This document shows, piece by piece, positions 20,808 to 29,838 of a DNA stretch of 37,937 nt (within the stretch, counting starts at the first letter, position 1; each line of letters starts with the position of its first letter). A program made the position numbers and the translations under genes. This stretch comes from a virus: the IMG/VR virus record IMGVR_UViG_3300036832_001201, positions 1-37,937 of that record, one strand, 5' to 3'. The notes beneath the pieces are model-generated. The model did no database searches. It saw only the letters and a program-made list of their open reading frames with translations, and was not told the origin of the DNA.

Positions 20808-23800
20808 CACTTGTCCATCGTCATGAGGAACGCCTCGATCGCGATGATGTTGGCGGGATAAGGCCGCGTGATCTGCCAACTGATCATCGAGTCGTAACTG
20901 TAGTTGTCCGTCAGCGCATCCCAGTAAACGCCGCTGAAGATCTGATTGACCAGGTACTTGGTGTCGTCCGGGAAACGCAAGCGGACCGGGTCGACCTTGG
21001 CGAAACTCGTCCCAAAGCTGATGCCCTGCGTGCCCTCAAGCTGCGCCGCATACTGCATGCTGCGCCGCTTCTTGCCGAGCGCGGGACCGGAGCGCGCGCC
21101 GGACTCAACCGGCGCATTTGGCCTCACCATCTGGCCCTGCGAGGTGAACGTAAACCCGATCCAACCGATTGGGTTTTCCGTCCAGGCCGCGACTGTAAAG
21201 AGGCCATTCGCGGTCCCGGCCGAGATGCCATCGCCATAGGGAACGCTGATGGCGCCATTAACGACAGGATAGTCGCCGCAATCGAGGCCGGCGAGCCACG
21301 CGGTGACGGTCTGGCCATTGAGGTGCCATAGGCCGTGGCAGATCAATCCTCCCATCGGGAATCCGATTGGGGTCGCACCCGTGTTGTAGACATAGAAGGT
21401 GACGCCATCCTCGTCGGTGAATGAGGTGATGCCGTCATCGGCAACGTAGACATCATCAGGGCTTGGGATGAACGCCGGCGCCTGGGCGGTCGACGAGGGC
21501 ATCACGGCGTCATCGACATAGGCCGCATCGAATAGCGTGGCCCCCTCCTCAATGAGGTCGGTCAGCACCTCGACGTGGCAGACCGAACCGTCCGTCGTCA
21601 CCATGTAGAGCGAGTCCAGCTCGCCGCCGACCGATGGCCCGACCGCAATCGAGATCACGGTGCGACCCGAGCCGAGGTCATGGCGGTGGAAGCCGGCATA
21701 GGTCGGGCCCTGGCTCGTCGCCAGCGTATCTCGCTTGTAGGTGATCCCGCGCAGCTGTCCGTCCGCCGTCCGAAACCAAATGATCGGCACCACGGCCTGC
21801 TGATACGCAAGCTCGGCAATCGACGGCGTTGTCAGATGCATCGCCCACTGGGCGACATTGGGCGCCGTGAACTTGCCGCTGTAGACGTCGGCGAAGTATT
21901 CCATCAGCTTCCTTCCATACCTCTGGACGAAGATGACGGTGTGCTCGGTGCGGCGCGGCTCGATGTTGGAGCAGCCAATCCTGGTGACGCGGCGCGCGGC
22001 AATGTTGGTCGGCGCGATTGCGCCGGGCGTCGGTGGAGAGACCAGGAACTCGCCGCTCAGCGTGCCCATGAGGACGCCCTGCTGGTCGGCCATCATCCAC
22101 AGGATCGGGTTGACGCCGTCGCTGGTGAGGGTTTCCGAGACGCCCGATGCCGGGGTGACCTGGCCGAACTGGTCGGTCGGAGCCCAGTTGACCGTACCAT
22201 CGACGATCCCCCCGGCAACCGAGGCATCAAAGCGATTTGGTCTGACCCCACCAAGCCATAGGCGGCCCTCATGGTAGCAGCCGCAGGTCGGCCAGCCGGT
22301 TGTGTTCGAAAACACTCCAAACTGCCAGAGAGTGATCGGGGTCGTGTAGAGCAGTGGCGGCCCGAGCAGCTGCACATTGATCGCGTTGCCACTTCCACTG
22401 CTGCTGGATGGCGGAGCAAAGAACTGGACCTGCGAGGTAAACACGAAATTGGTGGTGCCGGAGATGAATGATGCAACGGTCTCGAACCACGCATATGCCC
22501 ACAGCGTCGTCTGATCGGTAGACGTAATCGATATCGGCGAGGTCTGGTTGGTGAGCGTGCCACTCGTGCCTAGCAATGCGCCATCCGAAGAAGAGGCCGG
22601 CAGTGACATCTTGCCACGCAGGTTGACCACAACATGCTTGAGAAATTTGGTGTTCAAGTTTGCGCCAGGCGGATGCCCGGCGCCAAACCCAAAATCAGTC
22701 GACGGGAAAATTGTGGCCGAGAAAATAGCCTGCGGGGAAGTAAATTGAGTGCCAATGTAGGCTAACATTATTTGCTGCGTGCTGGATCGGTTCGCGCACG
22801 CGGCCCCGTTTTTGCTTACGATGCCGTCGAAGGCCGCGCTAAGAGGCGCCTCATTTCCAAAGGGCGTCCCTCCTCCGCCGCCTCCGCCGCCGCCGATCAC
22901 GCTGCCGATGCTCGTAACCTTACCCCATGTCCACTGCGCCACATTGCCGGGCGCAAGCGCCCAGTTGGTCAGATCGGCGCCCGGAACGTGACCGGTGTTG
23001 GATGCAACCAATGAGGTCCAATAGGTTGAGCCGCCTGGAATGCCACTCGGGTTATAGGCGACCACCGCGTCCTTGGCGTAAGTCGTGGCAGCCGTCCACT
23101 GTGCCGGCTCCGAAAAAAGCCTCACCAAGCGCCCGACATCGGTGCCGAGAAAGCCATGACCGTCATTGATGGCGGATGCAGCGCCGGTCGCGAGCCAATT
23201 CGCCGATGGCGGGGCAGTCGTGTTCTGATCGACCAATGACTCGTAATTGGTGCCGCCGGACGTAACGAATGCGCCCTTGGGATAGACGGTGGTCGACACA
23301 TAGGCCGGGAACGACAGGCTCAGCTGCACGATGCCGGTCTTCTGATTGGGGTTCAGCGTCGCCCCGTTGATCGGCGGGTCGAGGTAGGGACCATCGTTGA
23401 AGATGGCGGACGCGAGCGCAAACTGCGCATCGATGCCAAGCGACGGCAATGTCGTTACCGTGAGCGCCTGTGGCGGCGTCTTGGGCTCGACCAGGAAAGC
23501 CGAGGCCTCGGCCTGGATCGAGCGTACGTCAATCCAGGAGCCGCCGACATATGGCGTAGCGGTCTCCTCGATGTGCGATACGGTTGCGCCGGATGGAGGG
23601 GCCAGCGCGCTGCCGTTGATCGAGGCGCCCGTGATCGGATCGGACAGTGCGAAGCTCGAGCCGCTCCCAACGATGATGAATTGCCGGTTTTGCAGGATCG
23701 GGTCAACGCCGCCCGAGAACATGACCATGTCGCCCGTCGCCCACGTCGTCGCGCCCGCGGTCGTGAGCACGGCAGGATTGGCGGTGGAGATGCCGGCTAC

Positions 23801-24109
23801 CGTCTGATCGTCATTGGTGGTTGCAAGCGCCGTTCCGCTTCGATATCGCAGCACGCCATCGGTGAACTCGAGCACGTACGCCGCCGAGGCCTCGAAATCG
23901 AACTTGATGAGCCGTCCTGGCGCGCCCCCGCGCGTGGTGCCTGCGAAGCGCGAGCCCGGCCGGCGGGTGAGGGCCCCGCTTTCGATCGGATGCATGTTGA
24001 GGCAGACGTTTAGGCAGGTGCGGTAGTCCTGACGATCATACCGCCCTTGAGCGAACTGACCGATCTCGCCGCCAAGGAACGATGTCGCGAGGTATGATGC
24101 GTCACCCAT
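20807..24109 (-). CDS. Tail-tube protein B/nozzle (gp12-like) with carbohydrate-binding-like inserts
   Basis: The start YLATSFLGGEIGQFAQGRYD, then YRTCLNVCLNMHPIESGALTRRPG matches the conserved N terminus of podovirus tail nozzle proteins, which close the tail tip. At 1100 aa it is larger than T7 gp12. Two modules with the W-x-TY-x-G-V-Y-x-S-x-NTG-x-P-x-W pattern of CBM5/12-type domains lie at about 270-305 and 336-385. A nine-glycine run follows at about 405-414. No SD is seen before ATG 24109, so translation probably restarts from the 28-aa gene just upstream. Confidence 0.85.
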   Translation of the reverse strand: MGDASYLATSFLGGEIGQFAQGRYDRQDYRTCLNVCLNMHPIESGALTRRPGSRFAGTTRGGAPGRLIKFDFEASAAYVLEFTDGVLRYRSGTALATTNDDQTVAGISTANPAVLTTAGATTWATGDMVMFSGGVDPILQNRQFIIVGSGSSFALSDPITGASINGSALAPPSGATVSHIEETATPYVGGSWIDVRSIQAEASAFLVEPKTPPQALTVTTLPSLGIDAQFALASAIFNDGPYLDPPINGATLNPNQKTGIVQLSLSFPAYVSTTVYPKGAFVTSGGTNYESLVDQNTTAPPSANWLATGAASAINDGHGFLGTDVGRLVRLFSEPAQWTAATTYAKDAVVAYNPSGIPGGSTYWTSLVASNTGHVPGADLTNWALAPGNVAQWTWGKVTSIGSVIGGGGGGGGGTPFGNEAPLSAAFDGIVSKNGAACANRSSTQQIMLAYIGTQFTSPQAIFSATIFPSTDFGFGAGHPPGANLNTKFLKHVVVNLRGKMSLPASSSDGALLGTSGTLTNQTSPISITSTDQTTLWAYAWFETVASFISGTTNFVFTSQVQFFAPPSSSSGSGNAINVQLLGPPLLYTTPITLWQFGVFSNTTGWPTCGCYHEGRLWLGGVRPNRFDASVAGGIVDGTVNWAPTDQFGQVTPASGVSETLTSDGVNPILWMMADQQGVLMGTLSGEFLVSPPTPGAIAPTNIAARRVTRIGCSNIEPRRTEHTVIFVQRYGRKLMEYFADVYSGKFTAPNVAQWAMHLTTPSIAELAYQQAVVPIIWFRTADGQLRGITYKRDTLATSQGPTYAGFHRHDLGSGRTVISIAVGPSVGGELDSLYMVTTDGSVCHVEVLTDLIEEGATLFDAAYVDDAVMPSSTAQAPAFIPSPDDVYVADDGITSFTDEDGVTFYVYNTGATPIGFPMGGLICHGLWHLNGQTVTAWLAGLDCGDYPVVNGAISVPYGDGISAGTANGLFTVAAWTENPIGWIGFTFTSQGQMVRPNAPVESGARSGPALGKKRRSMQYAAQLEGTQGISFGTSFAKVDPVRLRFPDDTKYLVNQIFSGVYWDALTDNYSYDSMISWQITRPYPANIIAIEAFLMTMDK

Positions 24110-24118
24110 CGCATGGCC

Positions 24119-24205
24119 CTAGCAATTCTCGTCCCATGCCGCCCAGGCATATGCCGTGACAAGAGCGCATATCGTCAGGAAAATCACCGTGTGAGTGTTG
24201 ATCAT
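24119..24205 (-). CDS. 28-aa membrane micro-protein between tail-tube genes
   Basis: ATG at 24205 sits in an ATGA overlap with the tail-tube A stop, and TAG at 24119 lies 9 nt before the nozzle gene start. The peptide is a single TM helix (THTVIFLTICALVTAYAWAA) with an acidic end (WDENC). The exact fit between two genes and the good hydrophobic helix argue against chance. It may serve to couple translation of the nozzle gene, or act as a small membrane peptide. Confidence 0.6.
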   Translation of the reverse strand: MINTHTVIFLTICALVTAYAWAAWDENC

Positions 24206-25713
24206 AGCCTGCACCTGACGAAGTCGTCCTCCGCGGGCTCGACCGGCCCGGTTTCGATGCCGTTCACAGTGCGCGCCTCGCCGCCGAACTGCTTGTACAT
24301 CTGCGCGATCGTGCCGAGCTTGGCGCTCGATTGCGTCAGCGGCTCGCATACTTCCAACCCAATCCGCAGCGCGATCAGCTCACAGAACATATCATCCATC
24401 GCGCTGACATCGGTAATGTCGGCGACGAAGCGATAGACCATCGCACCGACCTCGCGCGTGACGATGTAGTTCCCCTCGTAACGCCAATCGAGATAGCTCA
24501 AGGCGGTCGAGGCGCCGAGCTGCGAGGTCGAGCCGGCCGTGGGATCCTGCGGCGCCTCGCGCAGAAAGCCAGATGGCAGCCGATAGACGTTGCGCGTCCC
24601 GGTCTGCGAGACCGGCCCGGCATTGAGGGGATACACGAGATTGGGCGTGGTCAGCGTCACGCCGAACGGAAAGGCGGCGCCGCCGATCTGCGTCCACTGA
24701 TTGTTGCCGACGCCCTGCGGGAATGCCGTCGTCCACTGCGTAGGGCTGCTGGCTGGCGGGTTGCCAAGATTGAGCGGGATCAAGCTCATGTATGGCGTGC
24801 CGCCGGTCAGCCGCGCCCAGAAAGTCGAAGCAGGCGCATTGGGGAACTTACCAGTGTTGCCAGTGCTGATGATGGCCACGTACTGCGCGCTGTTGAAGAT
24901 GACGACATTGCCGACCGTATACGTGCTCTCGTAGCGCCACTCCTGCACGGGCGATGAGGTCGGCGGAAACTGGATGTTGGGCGAGATCGGCACGGGCTGC
25001 GTGTGTAGCGTCAGCGTCGGCACCAGCGCCCAGAAGCTGGGGAAGGATGGCGGCGCGAGGCCAGTGTTGCCGGCGCCCAACGAGGCGTAGACATTGCCAT
25101 CGGTGTAGGTGACAGTCGACCCAATGGGATAGGTCAGCGTGACATCCCAGGCCGGATAGGCAATCACGACCTGATTGAGCTGGTAGACGGTGCCCGCATT
25201 CCAGAGGTTTGGCAGCGCCGGATGCACGAAGTTAGAATTGACCAACGACATGTAGATGTTGGCTGTGCCGTCGCCGGCAGCCGTATAGACGACCTCGCCA
25301 GCGAAGTAGCCATAGGTCGAATCGTAGAGGCTCACACTCAGCGGACCGAAATAGGGCTCCCATGCAGCCGGCACGGTGCCCGGCTCATAGCCGAGGTTGT
25401 TTGGCAGCCGCGACGACCACAGGTTTCCGGCGCTGTCGCTCACGACAGATCCGACGAAGTAGGTGGCGAACGACGACCATAGTGACGGCGCCAGGATCAT
25501 CGTGTTGCTATCGATAGGGCGCAGGCAAGCTTCGCGGATCGCAAACCGCCACACGTTGCGGCGCAACTCGGCGCGGCGCGCCTTGTCATAGACGAAGCCG
25601 GTCTGCCGCCCGACCTTGCCATCGGCGAACCCGAGCGACGTGTCCATCATCTCGGCGCCGACGTGCTGGAGCGCGCGATTGCCGATATCGATCGGTAGCT
25701 GGAATGCGGTCAT
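24202..25713 (-). CDS. Tail-tube protein A (gp11-like) with four carbohydrate-binding-like modules
   Basis: The N terminus (LPIDIGNRALQHVGAEMMD, RRAELRRNVWRFAIREA) and C terminus (MFCELIALRIGLEVCEPL) match podovirus gatekeeper/tail-tube A proteins, which link portal and nozzle. The family is normally about 200 aa; this is 503 aa. The extra length comes from four similar 40-45 residue modules at about 79-121, 130-172, 189-230 and 259-302. Each has TY-x-G-V, Y-x-S and NTG-x-P-x-FW features like CBM5/12-type sugar-binding domains. They may decorate the tail and touch capsule or LPS. Confidence 0.8.
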   Translation of the reverse strand: MTAFQLPIDIGNRALQHVGAEMMDTSLGFADGKVGRQTGFVYDKARRAELRRNVWRFAIREACLRPIDSNTMILAPSLWSSFATYFVGSVVSDSAGNLWSSRLPNNLGYEPGTVPAAWEPYFGPLSVSLYDSTYGYFAGEVVYTAAGDGTANIYMSLVNSNFVHPALPNLWNAGTVYQLNQVVIAYPAWDVTLTYPIGSTVTYTDGNVYASLGAGNTGLAPPSFPSFWALVPTLTLHTQPVPISPNIQFPPTSSPVQEWRYESTYTVGNVVIFNSAQYVAIISTGNTGKFPNAPASTFWARLTGGTPYMSLIPLNLGNPPASSPTQWTTAFPQGVGNNQWTQIGGAAFPFGVTLTTPNLVYPLNAGPVSQTGTRNVYRLPSGFLREAPQDPTAGSTSQLGASTALSYLDWRYEGNYIVTREVGAMVYRFVADITDVSAMDDMFCELIALRIGLEVCEPLTQSSAKLGTIAQMYKQFGGEARTVNGIETGPVEPAEDDFVRCRL

Positions 25714-25714
25714 C

Positions 25715-28570
25715 TCATCTCAACTCATATGGGAACAGCGGGAAAGTTCCGGTAAACGGGGCGGGAAATGCGCCAGCTCCCGTCACAGGCATTTGCATCA
25801 CTGCGGAGCCGCCTGGAGCAGCTCCATTTGTGACAGCGCTCAACTGAGCGCCCCATGGCGCCGTGCCGCCTCCAGCGTTGGTGAGCGGGTACTGCGCTGA
25901 GGCTGACACGTTAGCAGCGCCGCCAGCAGGAGTGACGCCGCACCACGAAACGCCATACATCAGATCGCCGTTCTGATAGTAAGTCGTAAACGCAGTTCCA
26001 TCGCCATCACCTCGGTTTATATTAGAGATAGTGGTGCTGGCAGCAGTATATGTGCCATAGTAAAGCACCGAAGGTATCCATATATTTGTCTTGATAATAG
26101 TCATAAGGCCAGTATTTAACTGCGATGCAGTAATCAAATTCGCCACAAACGCCCCTGACCCATGCGGATCAGTTTTCAAATTGTTCTGCTGATGGGCTAT
26201 ACTTGCCCGCAAGCCTGCTCCGCCAGACCCAGACGCCCCCACCGAAGTCACAATGAAGATTGTGCCGGTGGTCTCATGGAACAGGATATCTCCCGGAGCA
26301 ATAGCGAAAAAAATCCCACTAGCCATAAGGCTATCAGAATAGTTGAAATGCAGCATATCATCATTACCGGGATATGCCGCGCTCAGCGTAGAAAAGTCGA
26401 CGGGCTGTTCGCCGGGCACCGTCATACGCCAATTGCGCCCTTGGCTGTCCACATATTGTGTCGACATCTGGCTCATTTGGCGACGCGATGGCGGGGTGAC
26501 TTTATTCATAATAGTATCGTGATAAATCGTATTTACATTATTTGTGGGCGTTGAAAAGAATGATCCGCGCAAGTTAGTTGCCGTGAATGATCTTGCGCCA
26601 AAATTGGCGTTGAACCGAGGACATCCCAGCAACAACCCGCCCGTATAATTCACAGCCAGCTGATGAGGCGCATCCTGCGTTTGTAGGAAACTGACACCCG
26701 TAGCGGCGCACTGCCAAATACCGCCAATAATATTCAGACTGCAAGCCACCCCCGGCGACAGCGCCCCCGCAAGCTGAGTTATTCTCGTATGCCCAAGGAT
26801 TGCTGTATTAATGATAATGATGTCAACTCCGGAAACGCCTATGATGGACTTCGGTATATTGCCATGCCCTCCTTGATCGCCTAGAAAGAAATTGCAATCG
26901 TGCATTGTTACGCTGGGACCTGTTGCTGATCCCGTAATATCTCCTACCCTGACAACATCCTCAACATATGTATGAGACATATCCACATTTCCAGAAGTCC
27001 CTATGTAAAGGTCAATTGTCTGCCAACACTGGCCCCCATGATTATTATCAATTGGACCATACATTCCACCTCCTTGTGCGCCAAAATATTTGTTAGTAAT
27101 CATAGTATGATGGTATTGATACAAGCCATTCCTGATTTCAACGCTTCTTGACTGTGTATTGCAAATCACAATTCCATATGGCGAACAGAGCGTGCTGCAT
27201 TGCCTGAATCTCGTGAAGTCTCCATTGCCGTCCTGATTTGGTTGGTTGACAATGCATGCAGCAAAGCCGCCAACCTCACAGTCCTCGAATATCACTTCCG
27301 ACGAAAAGGCCGTAACATTGACATTGGAAGCGTTCCACCCATTGGGCCAATTATATCCCAGCGCCTGCACCCACGCCGGAATAGTTCTAGGCGGATAATT
27401 CGTCGCCTGCGGAACAGCGCTATACGCGTCCACCGTTATACCGGCATACGGCGTGTACCGCGTCAGACCGCCAGGATTGGACCCAGTTGGGTTCAACTCA
27501 GGCGCGAGCCAATCAGCCGCAGTCCCAGACCGATTAAAATATCCCTGCGCTTGGGCAATACAATAATTGATATTAAGCCCGGTAATCTCGATCCCCTTGA
27601 CGCCGCCCCTGCGAGAGCCCTGCACGTTGATGGCGGGACGATCCGTCTTCGTCGGGTACAAAATTGGATTGCCGCTGCCAACTCCTCCCAAATAATTCGG
27701 CCTTGAGGCCCCCATCAATGTCAACTCGCATGGAGTGTTGCCCCATCCAACATGCAGAGTATCGTCGATACGGTACTTCCCGTAAGGAAGCTTCACCACT
27801 GAGCAACCGTTCTGGATGGCAAAGTCGATTGCCTGCTGGATCATGGGCGCATTGTTGGTTCCTGTCACAAAACCAATGCTGTTATAAGTCGTGAACTTTA
27901 TCGCCCCGGACCCAAGCACGGCAGCGCTGAGCGTGATGGTTGTCGTAGTCTTGCTAAGCACCGTCACGCTGACCTGCGGAGCGAAGCCGCTCCCAAGTGC
28001 GGCATAATTGACAACAGCGAATTGCTGCCCAACCTGAATGCCGGACGTGTCGGATGGCCCATTGAACTGTGAGATTGCGGTTATAGTCGCTGTGCCATTC
28101 GCCGTCCCGAAGAACCCGGGACCAGCAAAATTCTGCACCGTCGCCCCATCGGAGACCAACCCGAACTCGCCGGCATTGACCGGATTGCGGGCATAGATCG
28201 GCTCCCACACCTGACCGCCGACCGTGACGTTCCCAAATAGCGTCGAGCTAGCGACCCTCCGATACGTTAGTGGAATATTCTCTTGACCCGCGGGCGCCGG
28301 AAACGTCCCAACATTCTGCACATACACGTAGTCAATGTCCGCAGGAACAACACCCCCGCCCGTGAAGGCCGACTTGGATGTGAAGGTCTTCGTATTGGCG
28401 GTCCCACTCCCTCCGCCACCTCCGCCACTGCCGCCGCCACCGACAACTGCTGCAATTTGTGAGAGCGACCAGAGCTGGTCTGTCGCGGCAGAGCGCACGC
28501 CGACAATCTGATCGCTCAGCGCGGGCTGAGTAGTGGCTGGAGTGATCTGAGAATGTCGCTTGCTGGCCAT
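25715..28570 (-). CDS. Beta-helix tail spike
   Basis: This 951-aa protein begins with a short virion-anchor region, then glycine linkers (residues 44-54) and GTANTKTFTSKSAF. A pectate-lyase-like entry segment (APMIQQAIDFAIQNG, VVKLPYGKYRI) and Asn/Gly-rich strands follow, the pattern of a right-handed beta-helix. Such trimeric spikes bind and often cut capsule or O-antigen polysaccharide. Catalytic residues cannot be named from sequence alone. The gene is more AT-rich than its neighbours, consistent with exchange of receptor-binding genes. It ends 1 nt before the tail-tube A gene. Confidence 0.85.
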   Translation of the reverse strand: MASKRHSQITPATTQPALSDQIVGVRSAATDQLWSLSQIAAVVGGGGSGGGGGGSGTANTKTFTSKSAFTGGGVVPADIDYVYVQNVGTFPAPAGQENIPLTYRRVASSTLFGNVTVGGQVWEPIYARNPVNAGEFGLVSDGATVQNFAGPGFFGTANGTATITAISQFNGPSDTSGIQVGQQFAVVNYAALGSGFAPQVSVTVLSKTTTTITLSAAVLGSGAIKFTTYNSIGFVTGTNNAPMIQQAIDFAIQNGCSVVKLPYGKYRIDDTLHVGWGNTPCELTLMGASRPNYLGGVGSGNPILYPTKTDRPAINVQGSRRGGVKGIEITGLNINYCIAQAQGYFNRSGTAADWLAPELNPTGSNPGGLTRYTPYAGITVDAYSAVPQATNYPPRTIPAWVQALGYNWPNGWNASNVNVTAFSSEVIFEDCEVGGFAACIVNQPNQDGNGDFTRFRQCSTLCSPYGIVICNTQSRSVEIRNGLYQYHHTMITNKYFGAQGGGMYGPIDNNHGGQCWQTIDLYIGTSGNVDMSHTYVEDVVRVGDITGSATGPSVTMHDCNFFLGDQGGHGNIPKSIIGVSGVDIIIINTAILGHTRITQLAGALSPGVACSLNIIGGIWQCAATGVSFLQTQDAPHQLAVNYTGGLLLGCPRFNANFGARSFTATNLRGSFFSTPTNNVNTIYHDTIMNKVTPPSRRQMSQMSTQYVDSQGRNWRMTVPGEQPVDFSTLSAAYPGNDDMLHFNYSDSLMASGIFFAIAPGDILFHETTGTIFIVTSVGASGSGGAGLRASIAHQQNNLKTDPHGSGAFVANLITASQLNTGLMTIIKTNIWIPSVLYYGTYTAASTTISNINRGDGDGTAFTTYYQNGDLMYGVSWCGVTPAGGAANVSASAQYPLTNAGGGTAPWGAQLSAVTNGAAPGGSAVMQMPVTGAGAFPAPFTGTFPLFPYELR

Positions 28571-28604
28571 GGCCGAGTCCTGCTCCTATGACGAGCGCGG
28601 CCGG

Positions 28605-28844
28605 CTAGATGAGCCCCACCAGCAGCGTCGCTGTGGTCAACGTGGCTTTGACCAGCTTGGTCTGGATTGGCACCACGGTGCCGACCGGGACTGCAGTGAA
28701 GGTCACGGTCGACCCGGCCAAAGTTACCACAGTCACGTTTCCAGCACCGCCAACATAGACGCCACGCGTCACATTGGGGGCCGTATCGCTCGGCGTAATC
28801 GCGAACGCATCGGCTGCCGATGTGATGGGCGGGTTGAGATTCAT
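28605..28844 (-). CDS. Small conserved virion protein
   Basis: This 79-aa protein has the pattern ITSAADAFAITPSDTAPNV, RGVYVGGAGNVTVVTLAG, VTFTAVPVGTVVPIQ and KLVKATLTTATLLVGLI. I recall short proteins of this form in many alphaproteobacterial and other phage genomes near head or tail genes. The fold looks like a small beta-sandwich, possibly a head decoration or tail-spike tip protein. It is ATGA-coupled to the gene upstream. Confidence 0.7.
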   Translation of the reverse strand: MNLNPPITSAADAFAITPSDTAPNVTRGVYVGGAGNVTVVTLAGSTVTFTAVPVGTVVPIQTKLVKATLTTATLLVGLI

Positions 28845-29059
28845 AGACCGGTCACACCAAGAGCACGCAGCGCTGTCATTGCCGGCTCAACGCCAACGCC
28901 ATTGGCGAGGCCGGAGCGCACGACGGCGCGGTTGAACTTGATGGCCGCGGCATTGACCTGGGCCTGTGTCGTGGCTGCCGCGACCTCAGCCTGACGGACA
29001 CCCTCAGCCAAGCTCTGGGCGGCATTATGGGTCGGATTGTTGGTGTTCGGGGCGCTCAT
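28841..29059 (-). CDS. Small helical hypothetical protein
   Basis: The 72-aa protein starts at ATG 29059 (MSAPNTNNPTHNAAQSLAEG) in an ATGA overlap with the gene before it, and it ends in an ATGA overlap with the next. The frame is open to 29218, but that part overlaps the neighbour and is not used. It is mostly Ala/Val/Gln helix (RQAEVAAATTQAQVNAAAIK), typical of small virion proteins. No family is recognised. Confidence 0.6.
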   Translation of the reverse strand: MSAPNTNNPTHNAAQSLAEGVRQAEVAAATTQAQVNAAAIKFNRAVVRSGLANGVGVEPAMTALRALGVTGL

Positions 29060-29406
29060 GGCAATGGCACCGGTCCGTAGGATCGCCATGCGGCGCCCAT
29101 CACAACGGTGCTCGGACTGATGGCGGACATGCCCAGATTGCCCAGCACGGTGCCGGCGAGCGAGGCAGCACCCGCCGGCCCGAGCTGGCCGGGCGTTGGG
29201 AGGCCGACCGGCCCGCAAGTGTTGGCGGCGCTGTTGACGGCCGTGATGAAGGCGTTGTCGGCGGTCTCTAGCGCTGTGACGTAGGTCGTGAAGGCGGCGC
29301 CCTGCCCATAGGCCCAGGTGGCGAAGGCGGCAGCCTTGGCGGACTGGCGAATGCCCTCGGCCTTCTGGACGGCCTGGGTGAACGTGAGCTCGCTGAGCAT
29401 TGCCAT
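29056..29406 (-). CDS. Hypothetical virion-region protein
   Basis: This 116-aa protein starts MAMLSELTFTQAVQKAEG after AGGTGCCGCC. The first half is helical (SAKAAAFATWAYGQGAAFTT) and the second half is Gly/Ala/Pro-rich. It is coupled by ATGA to the 72-aa gene. No family is recognised. Its place between the capsid and tail-spike genes suggests a minor head or tail component. Confidence 0.55.
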   Translation of the reverse strand: MAMLSELTFTQAVQKAEGIRQSAKAAAFATWAYGQGAAFTTYVTALETADNAFITAVNSAANTCGPVGLPTPGQLGPAGAASLAGTVLGNLGMSAISPSTVVMGAAWRSYGPVPLP

Positions 29407-29414
29407 GGCGGCAC

Positions 29415-29627
29415 CTATTTCAATCCGCCGCCGATCGCGCGCTTGCGCATCGCGGCGATGGCGCTATCCCAGGTGTTGAGGTTGGTCACCACGGCCGAGT
29501 CCCAGGACACCGTCATGTCACCGGCAGCAGCGGCGCCTCCCGTGACGGAATGCACATGGTCGCGCTTGTCCGGGATGTTCGCGGAGTTCTTCCCAACTGC
29601 CGTATTGAGCCAAGTGTTCTGCGCCAT
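29415..29627 (-). CDS. Small protein, paralogue-like of the upstream gene
   Basis: This 70-aa protein (MAQNTWLNTAVGKNSANIPD) has a C-terminal part SWDSAVVTNLNTWDSAIAAM, which closely resembles AWDSAVVLTNDQLRACVAAM of the gene just upstream. The two genes are separated by 3 nt. A tandem duplication followed by divergence is the likely origin. The function is unknown, but the location suggests a small virion protein. Confidence 0.6.
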   Translation of the reverse strand: MAQNTWLNTAVGKNSANIPDKRDHVHSVTGGAAAAGDMTVSWDSAVVTNLNTWDSAIAAMRKRAIGGGLK

Positions 29628-29630
29628 TGC

Positions 29631-29831
29631 TCATGGCCCTGTCAGCTGTCCCTGTGCTGTCTGCAACATCGCAGCCACACAAGCTCGCAACTGATCGTTC
29701 GTGAGAACAACCGCGGAGTCCCAAGCAAGAGTTGCGTTCAAGCCAGTGCTCCCTGCCGCCACGTTGGAGGCGCGCGGGTTTGCATTGGTGGCCGTATTAA
29801 GGGTCGAGTTGACGAAACGATCGATAGCCAT
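29631..29831 (-). CDS. Small protein, paralogue-like of the downstream gene
   Basis: The 66-aa protein starts MAIDRFVNSTLNTATNANPR at ATG 29831, after GAGGTCGCG. The frame extends upstream into the 189-aa gene, but there is no need for that start. Its second half matches the neighbour at the WDSAVV and AAM positions. Asn/Thr/Ala richness fits a small structural protein. Confidence 0.6.
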   Translation of the reverse strand: MAIDRFVNSTLNTATNANPRASNVAAGSTGLNATLAWDSAVVLTNDQLRACVAAMLQTAQGQLTGP

Positions 29832-29838
29832 CGCGACC

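Noticed and set aside
22860-22895. Trinucleotide repeat as a mobile or regulatory element
   Set aside because: It is simply the codons for a polyglycine linker in the tail nozzle protein; a similar case is the tail-spike linker near 28410-28440.
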